A program made the position numbers and the translations under genes. Of a stretch of 64,000 bases of DNA, positions 1 to 10,818 are shown one piece after another (positions within the stretch are counted from its first letter, which is position 1; the number at the start of each line of letters is the position of its first letter). The notes under the pieces were generated by a model. It ran no database searches and was not told the origin of the DNA. It was given only the letters and a program-made list of their open reading frames with translations. Source of the DNA: Taudactylus pleione (lineage: Eukaryota > Chordata > Amphibia > Anura > Myobatrachidae); the NCBI GenBank assembly GCA_031769625.1, contig JAUIMM010000126.1:7588001-7652000 (forward strand). Direction: 5' to 3'.

Positions 1-1640
1 AGCTTGTGGGTAGTATGGGACTTGTGGTTGTGTAGGATAAGTGGGATAAGGCTGTGTTTGCTGTGGTGTAGGATTAGTGAGGGCGTATAACTGTTCAGGT
101 GAAAGTGTGTGTGTGGGTGCAAGTGTGTCTGCTGGCTGTGATGTTCCCATCATTCCTTCCAGAGCTTGGATACTGACAACCATTAGTTTTTTGCTCTGGG
201 TCTCTCTCTTCTTTGAGATGTTTTTATCATGTTCTATGGCAGATTCTATGATGGTATCTATTGTGACTCCCCTCCAGCCAGGCTGTGAGGTCTGAACCCA
301 GGTCTTTAGATTCTCTTTAAGACCATCCATGAGTATGGTGACTTTCAGTCCCCTGTGGTGAGTGCTATCTTTAATATCCTCTATCCCAGTGTACTGGGTG
401 ATAGCCTGCAGAGCCCGGTTGCAATAATCTTCTGCAGATTCACTCTCCTTTTGCTCTATGGTGAAAATTTTGTTCCAGTTAACTACTACTGGAAAATATA
501 TACCCAATTGAGTTACAATGCAGGAAATGTTACCTTGGTTTACTTGGTCTGTTAAGGGAATGTCACCATCCAATACACAATCCGTGATAAATTTTGTCAC
601 GTCGATATTGCGTGGTAGACAGGCCCTTAACACCACTCGCCAGTCTTTATTAGTTGGCTCATGAGAACTACCCAAATTCCTCAAAAATCTTTGACATTTG
701 GCTAGTTCCTTTTTGGGATCGGGGAAATCATTTATGATGGAATTTAGTTCTGCTCTTGTCCAAGGACAATGCATTACCACTTCCCTCGTGGGCACTACAC
801 CGTTCGCATCTGCATTTCCATTTGGAACAGATATTGTCCGAATGGGATGCAGACCGGCAGCACTGCTACCTTTGACCTTGTTACCTGGCTGGGGGTTTCA
901 TCTGTTGCTGCTACGTATGGTATTGACAACTTCCTCTACAGGTGCAGAGGGTGTTAGCACTTCCCTTGCTGTTACCGATGGAGATGGCGGCACCACTCGT
1001 GATTGTTGTGGCACAGCATCTATCATTTGCACAGCATGGGAAATGGCAGACATTACAATAGGCTCATCATCCACATCATGAACATTTTCTTTATGGCTGC
1101 TTAAGAGAGGGTACAAATTGCTTGTTACATTTTTATGTTTGTTTTTTTTTTTATAACTGTACTTGCACCCCCATCCACATAAGGTGACAGTGGTGCGCAT
1201 GAACTGCTGGCAATATTTTCCGCAACGCTACCTTGCCGCACGTGAACGCCATTTTGCGGCTCGTACGCATTGCAATCCAGTGCCGCGGGTGTATTTGCTG
1301 GCAATGCGCTCACAACTCTAGTTTGTGTCGCTTGCACATTTTTAAGCCATGCATCCCCTTCATGCTGCCACAATTTTAAACATTCATAATATTTTACCTT
1401 CTTACCTCGAGACCGCATCAGACTGATGTGGTCCCGGACATTATCCAATACATCTTTATCAAAACTACTAATTCTGGGAAACAGTCTAACACTCTTCATC
1501 ATTATTTTAAACCATACGTCACAATACCTTATTGCATAAGTACCGTACTTAGTATGCATAATACGATGGGCCGATCCAAGCGGCGCCTCCATTAGCAGTA
1601 CATCATTGTCTAACATCTCTATTGTTTGCGTGGCTCCCAT
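1..1640 (-). pseudogene. gag: Endogenous retrovirus gag, broken and partial
   Basis: Minus-strand retroviral Gag-like reading frame entering from the left edge. The start at 1640 is chosen because Met-Gly opens a 171-residue frame, as expected for an N-myristoylated matrix protein, and the Trp/Lys-rich N-terminal part looks like matrix. The frame breaks near 1140-1153, at a long A-run on the coding strand, and continues in another frame to an in-frame TGA at 898-900. Beyond that the same frame stays open to base 1. This last part is capsid-like: a Pro-Trp-Thr-rich segment near 700-780, and near 416-456 a motif resembling the retroviral major homology region (ESAEDYCNR). Pol and env would lie outside the window. 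Retroviral Gag is confident. Epsilon- or gamma-like affinity is inferred only from general layout. The two breaks mean no intact Gag is made as written. Confidence 0.68.
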
Positions 1641-3300
1641 CTTGAGACAACTCCTACATTTTTCAATAAAGATTTAAACTGGTGAAAGGCAGTCAAGATA
1701 CTTTCACTTACCTGTGGACGCCTTGGAAAAAGGGTGTATCCGCAAACCCTATGGAGGACTTCTAGACACTTCCACTCACCTACGGAAGTAAAGGCCGCTT
1801 CCGCTCAGCAATCCCTTTTTGACTACCTTTCAACTGCTAGGGACAAGCAAAAGTACCCTTTGTGTTCCAGTTGATTTCATCCACCCTCCCACCAGCTCAC
1901 AATCACAATCTAGCCAAGATTATGCGGTTCAATTATAGTGTTCAAATAAGCCTAACAGATCACACACATTGATTACTGAACGCTATAATCACGCTGAGGG
2001 CCGAACCCTAACAAAAATAATAAACCATACACCTGCTCTGTGTAAAAGTAAATGGTATGCTGCTACCGAGTCACTAGGCCACCTTCCTGCGCCTAGCACT
2101 TAAGGGTCCTACGATACCCTTAACATTTAGGTCCCGTGTTACACCCTAAACAAACACTCACAGTTACACACTTTTTTCCTGAGCAGAAAAATACACGTTA
2201 ACTCAGTTATTGGCAACAATTGAAAACTGTAAACCTCAACGGCTTTAAGCACAACCGGAAATACGTATACGCTATTGTGTGACCAGTCGCATACACAATA
2301 ATGCGACTACTACACAACCGTATGACTTACCCATAGCTGCGTATGCAAAAGTGTGTCTTTACCGTGTGCGCAAAACTGCGACTCAGCCATGTGCGCAATA
2401 CTGCAGCGCCCCCTTTTAGCGTAAAATACTATCAACAAAGGAAAACAAACATTTTCCTTTCTTGTCCCTGGATTCTAGTCAGCGTACCTTGACTCACACG
2501 ATAACGGATAGCGATCTCTCAGCATAGTGGTTGCAGGGAAAACTGTGTGTGGCCACTATCCACCCTTTGGTGAGATATCGATAACTGTATTTTATCGTGT
2601 GAACATGTAAGGTAAGCCCCCAACTAAGGATTCTGGATTTGAACCTCTATACACTCCTGCCTATACCTTCTAATATCCTTCCTATAAACCTCTAAGGATG
2701 ATGCTATTTTGCGAATGCAGTCATACAGTAAATAAAGCCTCCAGACATTGAACCTGTGGTTCCAAAGCACAAAGTATTATTGAAGTAAAAGTACAGTCAG
2801 TTACACGCTATGATCTAAGTACAATTTAGCGCAAAGAAATTATACAGACCCAAGTACAGTTATACATACGCAAGCGCTCTGGACCAGATCCCGGCATCAG
2901 CAAGATAACCTCCATCAATCAGCAATTAGCAAGAAGACTAGAAACCCAGGGTCAAAGCACACATATTTATACCCCCCCAGAAATAGACAACACAATAGAG
3001 GAGTTTGTTGCTGATCCCATTGATTCCCAGTGCGGGTGCATTTGTTACAGGGCATTTAACAGGTTGTTTCAAATGGACACAGAACAGCCTCTAACAGCTT
3101 GTTGCCTCCTCTATTTCCCCTGCATGCACAAAAATACATTTTGGTTCTTTATGTCTTTAAGGTCCATAAGTTGCGAACGCATGTTCCGATCTTTACACCG
3201 TTGATACTGGAAAGCTGTGGATAAAGTGCGGATCAGTATAATATCAAACACGGCTTACTTATCATGTATTAAACCTTAGATACCAAAATAGTCTTTATTT
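1641..3300 (-). repeat. ERV leader and LTR-like region (boundaries unresolved)
   Basis: Non-coding sequence directly upstream of the gag start on the minus strand, where a retroviral leader and 5' LTR should lie. A clean TATA box on the minus strand (2964-2971) supports a promoter here. I could not fix the LTR edges: only one end of the provirus is in view, and no primer-binding site matches a tRNA end convincingly. Comparison with the other end of the provirus, outside this window, would settle it. Confidence 0.4.
2964..2971 (-). promoter_or_regulatory. Putative TATA box of the ERV promoter
   Basis: The minus strand reads GGGGGTATAAATATGTG here, a strong TATA consensus about 1.3 kb upstream of the gag start. 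It fits a U3/R boundary, but transcription is inferred. Confidence 0.4.
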
Positions 3301-3621
3301 CACAGCATTTGTAATAAATGAATAAAACTTGGGTCTTTTACTTTATAGCTATGGAACCTTTTGAGAAAGTGTGCATTATGTAAGTATTAGGGATATGGGA
3401 AAAGATGCTAGTTAGGTTTATCTGATTTGGGGCCGATGTGCACGCATGCAGCTAATAAATAGCGTTTGCATGCAGGATATTGTGCATTCGCTACTGAGCG
3501 TCATGTTAGCAGCTCAACTATGCGTAATGTGCAGTGTTTATGCATGAGATTCTATCTACGATGGACTTAACAAATACATATATATATACATGCACATACA
3601 TATATACATACACATATATAT
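3301..3621. other. Unassigned AT-rich flank ending in TA/CA microsatellite
   Basis: No coding potential is seen. The last ~45 bases (about 3577-3621) are alternating TA/CA dinucleotides. The large hAT element begins directly after them, so its left target-site duplication is hidden in simple repeat. Confidence 0.5.
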
Positions 3622-3634
3622 TAGGGGCGAGCGG

Positions 3635-3657
3635 GTTCGGATTTCTGAAATCCGAAC
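3635..3657. repeat. Subterminal palindrome of the hAT element
   Basis: Perfect 10-bp arms (GTTCGGATTT / AAATCCGAAC) around a 3-base centre, 13 bases inside the left end. Subterminal palindromes are common transposase-binding sites in hAT elements; binding here is inferred. Confidence 0.45.
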
Positions 3658-3780
3658 CCCCCCGAGCCTTCCGATCCTAGTCAGATCTGAGTCAGGCTCG
3701 ACTTTTCCCGCCTGACTCGGATCTGAAATCGAGGCAAAACGTCATCATCCCGCCTTCCGGGTTTCGCGGGTTTTGGATCC

Positions 3781-3787
3781 TATATAA
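3781..3787 (+). promoter_or_regulatory. TATA box of the hAT transposon promoter
   Basis: TATATAAGG lies about 160 bases inside the left end and is followed by GC-rich sequence. A transcript starting about 25-30 bases downstream would run through the tandem array toward the transposase ATG at 10819, making the array 5' leader or intron sequence. Confidence 0.5.
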
Positions 3788-3809
3788 GGTACCCGCGTCT
3801 GCGCCATTT

Positions 3810-4164
3810 TCTCACTCGGCTGTGGACAGTGAAGAGGGAGGGTGGGAGTTAGGGCTGGCTGGGCTGTGTAGTGTAGTGTAGTGTAATGCAGAGTAGTGTT
3901 GTGCTGTGCTGCGCTGTGCTGCTGTTGTCCACTACTTCAAAGTCCATAGGGGCTGGCTGTGTTGTGCTGTGCTGCTGTTGTTAATAGGGGCTGTGTCCAC
4001 TACTTCAAAGTCCATAGGGGTTGGCTGGACTGTGTTGTGCAGTCTGTTCTCCATAGGGGCTGTGTCCACTCCAAAGTTCTGTGCAGTGTCCCAGTCTTAA
4101 AGGGGTGCTGTAGTGTTGTCCAGGTGGTGCTCTGTCCATCGGGGGTGCTCCCCCCAAGTGCTAA
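3810..4164 (+). repeat. GCTGTG/TCCATAGGGG-rich degenerate repeats
   Basis: Low-complexity block between promoter and main array, built from short recurring pieces (GTGCTGTGCTG, CCACTACTTCAAAGTCCATAGGGG). It grades into the first diverged monomers of the 157-bp array (AAAGGGGTGCTGTAGTG near 4098). Short open frames here are repeat translations, not genes. Confidence 0.6.
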
Positions 4165-7100
4165 AAAAATTATATTTTTTGTGTGTTTGTGAATTGTGTG
4201 CGCAGTAGCCGCACGTGCATCAACAAAGTAGTGCCAAGCGTGCGCCTGTGCCATAAGTAAAGGGCCGGCTGGCTTGACCGTTAAAGGGTGCTGTAACCCC
4301 CAAAGTACACTCCAGTCCAAACCAAAAAAAAAATTATTTTCTGTGTTTGTGAATTGTGTGCGCAGTAGCCGCACGTGCATCAACAAAGTAGTGCCAAGCG
4401 TGCGCCTGTGTCATAAGGAAAGGGCCGGCTGGCTTGACCGTTAAAGGGTGCTGTAACCCCCAAAGTACACTCCAGTCCAAACCAAAAAAAAAATTATTTT
4501 CTGTGTTTGTGAATTGTGTGCGCAGTAGCCGCACGTGCATCAACAAAGTAGTGCCAAGCGTGCGCCTGTGTCATAAGTAAAGGGCCGGCTGGCTTGACCA
4601 TTAAAGGGTGCTGTAACCCCCAAAGTACACTCAAAACCAAAAAAATATATATTTTCTGTGTTTGTGAATTGTGTGCGCAGTAGCCGCACGTGCATCAACA
4701 AAGTAGTGCCAAGCAGGCACGTGTGTCATAAGTAAAGGGCCAGCTGGCTTGACCGTTAAAGGGTGCTGTAATCCCCAAAGTACACTCTAAACCAAATAAC
4801 AAAATATTTTCTGTGTTTGTGAATTTTGTGCGCAGTAGCCGCACGTGCATCAACAAAGTAGTGCCAAGCGTGCGCCTGTGTCATAAGTAAAGGGCCGGCT
4901 GGCTTGACCATTAAAGGGTGCTGTAACCCCCAAAGTACACTCCAAACCAAATAACAAAATATTTTTTCTGTGTTTGTGAATTGTGTGCGCAGTAGCCGCA
5001 CGTGCATCAACAAAGTAGTGCCAAGCGTGCGCCTGTGTCATAAGTAAAGGGCCGGCTGGCTTGACCGTTAAAGGGTGCTGTAACCCCCAAAGTACACTCC
5101 AAACCAAATAACAAAATATTTTTTCTGTGTTTGTGAATTGTGTGCGCAGTAGCCGCACGTGCATCAACAAAGTAGTGCCAAGCGTGCGCCTGTGTCATAA
5201 GTAAAGGGCCGGCTGGCTTGACCGTTAAAGGGTGCTGTAACCCCCAAAGTACACTCCAAACCAAATAACAAAATATTTTTTCTGTGTTTGTGAATTGTGT
5301 GCGCAGTAGCCGCACGTGCATCAACAAAGTAGTGCCAAGCGTGCGCCTGTGTCATAAGTAAAGGGCCGGCTGGCTTGACCGTTAAAGGGTGCTGTAACCC
5401 CCAAAGTACACTCCAGTCCAAACCAAAAAAAAAATTATTTTCTGTGTTTGTGAATTGTGTGCGCAGTAGCCGCACGTGCATCAACAAAGTAGTGCCAAGC
5501 GTGTGCCTGTGTCATAAGTAAAGGGCCAGCTGGCTTGACCATTAAAGGGTGCTGTAACCCCCAAAGTACACTCCAGTCCAAACCAAAAAAAAAATTATTT
5601 TCTGTGTTTGTGAATTGTGTGCGCAGTAGCCGCACGTGCATCAACAAAGTAGTGCCAAGCGTGCGCCTGTGTCATAAGTAAAGGGCCGGCTGGCTTGACT
5701 GTTAAAGGGTGCTGTAACCCCCAAAGTACACTCAAAACCAAAAAAATATATATTTTCTGTGTTTGTGAATTGTGTGCGCAGTAGCCGCACGTGCATCAAC
5801 AAAGTAGTGCCAAGCAGGCACGTGTGTCATAAGTAAAGGGCCAGCTGGCTTGACCGTTAAAGGGTGCTGTAACCGCCAAAGTACACTCCAAACCAAATAA
5901 CAAAATATTTTTTCTGTGTTTGTGAATTGTGTGCGCAGTAGCCGCACGTGCATCAACAAAGTAGTGCCAAGCGTGCGCCTGTGTCATAAGTAAAGGGCCG
6001 GCTGGCTTGACCGTTAAAGGGTGCTGTAACCCCCAAAGTACACTCAAAACCAAAAAAATATATATTTTCTGTGTTTGTGAATTGTGTGCGCAGTAGCCGC
6101 ACGTGCATCAACAAAGTAGTGCCAAGCAGGCACGTGTGTCATAAGTAAAGGGCCAGCTGGCTTGACCGTTAAAGGGTGCTGTAATCCCCAAAGTACACTC
6201 TAAACCAAATAACAAAATATTTTCTGTGTTTGTGAATTTTGTGCGCAGTAGCCGCACGTGCATCAACAAAGTAGTGCCAAGCGTGCGCCTGTGTCATAAG
6301 TAAAGGGCCGGCTGGCTTGACCGTTAAAGGGTGCTGTAACCCCCAAAGTACACTCCAAACCAAATAACAAAATATTTTTTCTGTGTTTGTGAATTTTGTG
6401 CGCAGTAGCCGCACGTGCATCAACAAAGTAGTGCCAAGCGTGCGCCTGTGTCATAAGTAAAGGGCCGGCAGGCTTGACCGTTAAAGGGTGCTGTAACCCC
6501 CAAAGTACACTCCAAACCGAATAAATAAATATATTCTGTGTTTGTGAATTGTGTGCGCAGTAGCCGCACGTGCATCAACAAAGTAGTGCCAAGCGTGCGC
6601 CTGTGTCATAAGTAAAGGGCCAGCTGGCTTGACCATTAAAGGGTGCTGTAACCCCCAAACTACACTCCAAACCAAATAACAAAATATTTTTTCTGTGTTT
6701 GTGAATTGTGTGCGCAGTAGCCGCACGTGCATCAACAAAGTAGTGCCAAGCGTGCGCCTGTGTCATAAGTAAAGGGCCGGCTGGCTTGACCGTTAAAGGG
6801 TGCTGTAACCCCCAAAGTACACTCCAAACCAAATAACAAAATATTTTCTGTTTGTGAATTTTGTGCGCAGTAGCCGCACGTGCATCAACAAAGTAGTGCC
6901 AAGCGTGCGCCTGTGTCATAAGTAAAGGACTGGCTGGCTTGACCATTAAAGGGTGCTGTAACCCCCAAAGTACACTCCAAACCAAATAACAAAATATTTT
7001 TTCTGTGTTTGTGAATTGTGTGCGCAGTAGCCGCACGTGCATCAACAAAGTACAGCCAAGCGTGCACCTGTGTCATAAGTAAAGGGCCGGCTGGCTTGAC

Positions 7101-10100
7101 CGTCAAAGGGTGCTGTAACCCCCAAAGTACACTCCAAACCAAATAACAAAATATTTTTTTTGTGTTTGTGAATTGTGTGCGCAGTAGCCGCACGTGCATC
7201 AACAAAGTAGTGCCAAGCGTGCGCCTGTGTCATAAGTAAAGGGCCGGCTGGCTTGACCATTAAAGGGTGCTGTAACCCCCAAAGTACACTCCAAACCAAA
7301 AAAATAAATATATTCTTTGTTTGTGAATTGTGTGCGCAGTAGCCGCACGTGCATCAACAAAGTAGTGCCAAGCGTGCGCCTGTGTCATAAGTAAAGGGCC
7401 GGCTGGCTTGACCATTAAAGGGTGCTGTAACCCCCAAAGTACACTCCAAACCAAATAACAAAATATTTTTTCTGTGTTTGTGAATTGTGTGCGCAGTAGC
7501 CGCACGTGCATCAACAAAGTAGTGCCAAGCGTGCGTCTGTGTCATAAGTAAAGGGCCAGCTGGCTTGACCATTAAAGGGTGCTGTAAACCCCAAAGTACA
7601 CTCCAAACCAAAAAAATATATATTTTCTGTGTTTGTGAATTGTGTGCGCAGTAGCCGCACGTGCATCAACAAAGTAGTGCCAAGCGTGCACCTGTGTCAT
7701 AAGTAAAGGGCCAGTTGGCTTGACCGTTAAAGGGTGCTGTAACCCCCAAAGTACACTCCAAACCAAAAAAAAAAATATTTTCTGTGTTTGTGAATTGTGT
7801 GCGCAGTAGCCGCACGTGCATCAACAAATTAGTGCCAAGCGTGCGCCTGTGTCATAAGTAAAGGGCCGGCTGGCTTGACCATTAAAGGGTGCTGTAACCC
7901 CCAAAGTACACTACAAACCAAAAAAATAAATATATTCTGTGTTTGTGAATTGTGTGCGCAGTAGCCGCACGTGCATCAACAAAGTAGTGCCAAGCGTTCG
8001 CCTGTGTCATAAGTAAAGGGCCGGCTGGCTTGACCGTTAAAGGGTGCTGTAACCCCCAAAGTACACTCCAAACCAAATAACAAAATACTTTTTCTGTGTT
8101 TGTGAATTGTGTGCGCAGTAGCCGCACGTGCATCAACAAAGTAGTGCCAAGCGTGCGCCTGTGTCATAAGGAAAGGGCCGGCTGGCTTGACCGTTAAAGG
8201 GTGCTGTAACCCCCAAAGTACACTCCAAACCAAAAAAATATATATTTTCTGTGTTTGTGAATCGTGTGCGCAGTAGCCGCACGTGCATCAACAAAGTAGT
8301 GCCAAGCGTGCGCCTGTGTCATAAGTAAAGGGCCGGCTGGCTTGACCGTTAAAGGGTGCTGTAACCCCCAAAGCACACTCCAAACCAAATAACAAAATAT
8401 TTTTCCTGTGTTTGTGAATTGTGTGCGCAGTAGCCGTACGTGCATCAACAAAGTAGTGCCAAGCGTGCGCCTGTGTCATAAGTAAAGGGCCGGCTGGCTT
8501 GACCGTTAATGGGTGCTGTAACCCCCAAAGTACACTCCAAACCAAAAAAATAAATATATTCTGTGTTTGTGAATTGTGTGCGCAGTAGCCGCACGTGCAT
8601 CAACAAAGTAGTGCCAAGCGTGCGCCTGTGTCATAAGTAAAGGGCCGGCTGGCTTGACCGTTAAAGGGTGCTGTAACCCCCAAAGTACACTCCAAACCAA
8701 ATAACAAAATACTTTTTCTGTGTTTGTGAATTGTGTGCGCAGTAGCCGCACGTGCATCAACAAAGTAGTGCCAAGTGTGCGCCTGTGTCATAAGGAAAGG
8801 GCCGGCTGGCTTGACCGTTAAAGGGTGCTGTAACCCCCAAAGTACACTCCAAACCAAAAAAATATATATTTCCTGTGTTTGTGAATCGTGTGCGCAGTAG
8901 CCGCACGTGCATCAACAAAGTAGTGCCAAGCGTGCGCCTGTGTCATAAGTAAAGGGCCGGCTGGCTTGACCGTTAAAGGGTGCTGTAACCCCCAAAGCAC
9001 ACTCCAAACCAAATAACAAAATATTTTTCCTGTGTTTGTGAATTGTGTGCGCAGTAGCCGTACGTGCATCAACAAAGTAGTGCCAAGCGTGCGCCTGTGT
9101 CATAAGTAAAGGGCCGGCTGGCTTGACCGTTAAAGGGTGCTGTAACCCCCAAAGTACACTCCAGTCCAAACCAAAAAAAAAATTATTTTCTGTGTTTGTG
9201 AATTGTGTGCGCAGTAGCCGCACGTGCATCAACAAAGTAGTGCCAAGCGTGCGCCTGTGTCATAAGTAAAGGGCCGGCTGGCTTGACCGTTAAAGGGTGC
9301 TGTAACCCCCAAAGTACACTCCAGTCCAAACCAAAAAAAAAATTATTTTCTGTGTTTGTGAATTGTGTGCGCAGTAGCTGCACGTGCATCAACAAAGTAG
9401 TGCCAAGCGTGTGCCTGTGTCATAAGTAAAGGGCCAGCTGGCTTGACCATTAAAGGGTGCTGTAACCCCCAAAGTACACTCCAGTCCAAACCAAATAACA
9501 AAATATTTTTTCTGTGTTTGTGAATTGTGTGCGCAGTAGCCGCACGTGCATCAACAAAGTAGTGCCAAGCGTGCGACTGTGTCATAAGTAAAGGGCCGGC
9601 TGGCTTGACCGTTAAAGCATGCTGTAACCCCCAAAGTACACTCCAAACCAAATAACAAAATATTTTTTCTGTGTTTGTGAATTGTGTGCGCAGTAGCCGC
9701 ACGTGCATCAACAAAGTAGTGCCAAGCGTGCGCCTGTGTCATAAGTAAAGGGCCGGCTGGCTTGACCATTAAAGGGTGCTGTGACCCCCAAAGTACACTC
9801 CAGTCCAAACCAAAAAAAAAATTATTTTCTGTGTTTGTGAATTGTGTGCGCAGTAGCCGCACGTGCATCAACAAAGTAGTGGCAAGCGTGCGCCTGTGTC
9901 ATAAGTAAAGGGCCAGCTGGCTTGACCGTTAAAGGGTGCTGTAACCCCCAAAGTACACTCCAAACCAAATAACAAAATATTTTTTCTCTGTTTGTGAATT
10001 GTGTGCGTTAGCTGCACGTGCATCAACAAAGTAGTGCCAAGCGTGCGCCTGTGTCATAAGTAAAGGGCCGGCTGGCTTGACCGTTAAAGGGTGCTGTAAC

Positions 10101-10720
10101 CACCAAAGTACACTCCAAACCAAAAAAATAAATATATTCTGTGTTTGTGAATTGTGTGCGCAGTAGCCGCACGTGCATCAACAAAGTAGTGCCAAGCGTG
10201 CGACTGTGTCATAAGTAAAGGGCCGGCTGGCTTGACCATTAAAGGGTGCTGTAACCCCCAAAGTACACTCCAAACCAATTAACAAAATATTTTTTCTGTG
10301 TTTGTGAATTGTGTGCGCAGTAGCCGCACGTGCATCAACAAAGTAGTGCCAAGCGTGCGCCTGTGTCATAAGTAAAGGGCCGGCTGGCTTGACCATTAAA
10401 GGGTGCTGTAACCCCCAAAGTACACTCCAGTCCAAAAAAAAAAATATATATTTTCTGTGTTTGTGAATTGTGTGCGCAGTAGCCGCACATGCATCAACAA
10501 AGTAGTGCCAAGCGTGCGCCTGTGTCTTAAGTAAAGGGCCAGCTGGCTTGACCGTTAAAGGGTGCTGTAACCCCCAAAGTACACTCCAAACCAAATAACA
10601 AAATATTTTTTCTGTGTTTGTGAATTGTGTGCGCAGTAGCCGCAAGTGCATCAACAAAGGAGCAGCGCCAAGCGTGCGCCTGTGTCCCATAAGTAAAGAG
10701 CCGGCTGGCTCATTTCTTAA
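4165..10720 (+). repeat. About 42-unit tandem array, ~157-bp monomer
   Basis: A head-to-tail satellite of about 6.6 kb, roughly 42 units by length. Units are near identical (for example the three starting near 4980, 5137 and 5294). They differ mainly in an A/T-rich linker that comes in several types: AAATAACAAAATATTTTTTC, CCAGTCC plus an A-run, AAAATAAATATATTC, and AAAATATATATTTTC. These give unit lengths of about 155-160. Each unit carries CCGCACGTGC (a CACGTG E-box), TTGACCGTTAAAGGG (a TAACGG Myb-type site on the other strand), an acceptor-like T-rich tract ending GCGCAG, and a donor-like ATAAGTAAAG. The outermost units are the most diverged, as usual for unequal-exchange arrays. Reverse-strand frames of 64-157 residues repeat once or twice per unit because stops are rare; they are not genes. 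Confidence 0.95.
7900..9145 (+). repeat. Duplicated four-monomer block (624-bp higher-order repeat)
   Basis: Five private variants recur exactly 624 bases apart: TACTTTTTC at 8087/8711, GAATCG at 8263/8887, AAGCACACTC at 8374/8998, GCCGTACG at 8437/9061, and the AATAAATATATT linker at 7927/8551. This marks one duplication of a four-unit block rather than monomer-by-monomer amplification. Confidence 0.85.
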
Positions 10721-10818
10721 AGGCTGGTGTAACCCACAAAGTGCACTACTCTCCAGCAAAAATAAAGAAATATTTTCTGTGTTTAGCCGCACGTATATAT
10801 CAAATCGATATAACATAA
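10721..10818 (+). promoter_or_regulatory. Transposase 5' leader with candidate terminal splice acceptor
   Basis: Last, strongly diverged remnant of the array, leading into the transposase ATG. It holds two candidate acceptors, CACTACTCTCCAG (about 10745-10757) and TTCTGTGTTTAG (about 10775-10786). Either could join an upstream leader exon to the coding exon. No RNA data; inferred. Confidence 0.35.

Noticed and set aside
2598..2622. Primer-binding site (minus strand TGGGGGCT, tRNA-Pro-like)
   Set aside because: Only the first 8 bases agree well and the expected CA end of an LTR is not directly before it.
2626..2645. tRNA gene (minus-strand GGTTCAAATCC resembles a B box)
   Set aside because: No matching A box or cloverleaf arms upstream.
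4165..10720. CRISPR-like regular repeats
   Set aside because: Long head-to-tail units with no unique spacers, in a eukaryotic transposon setting.
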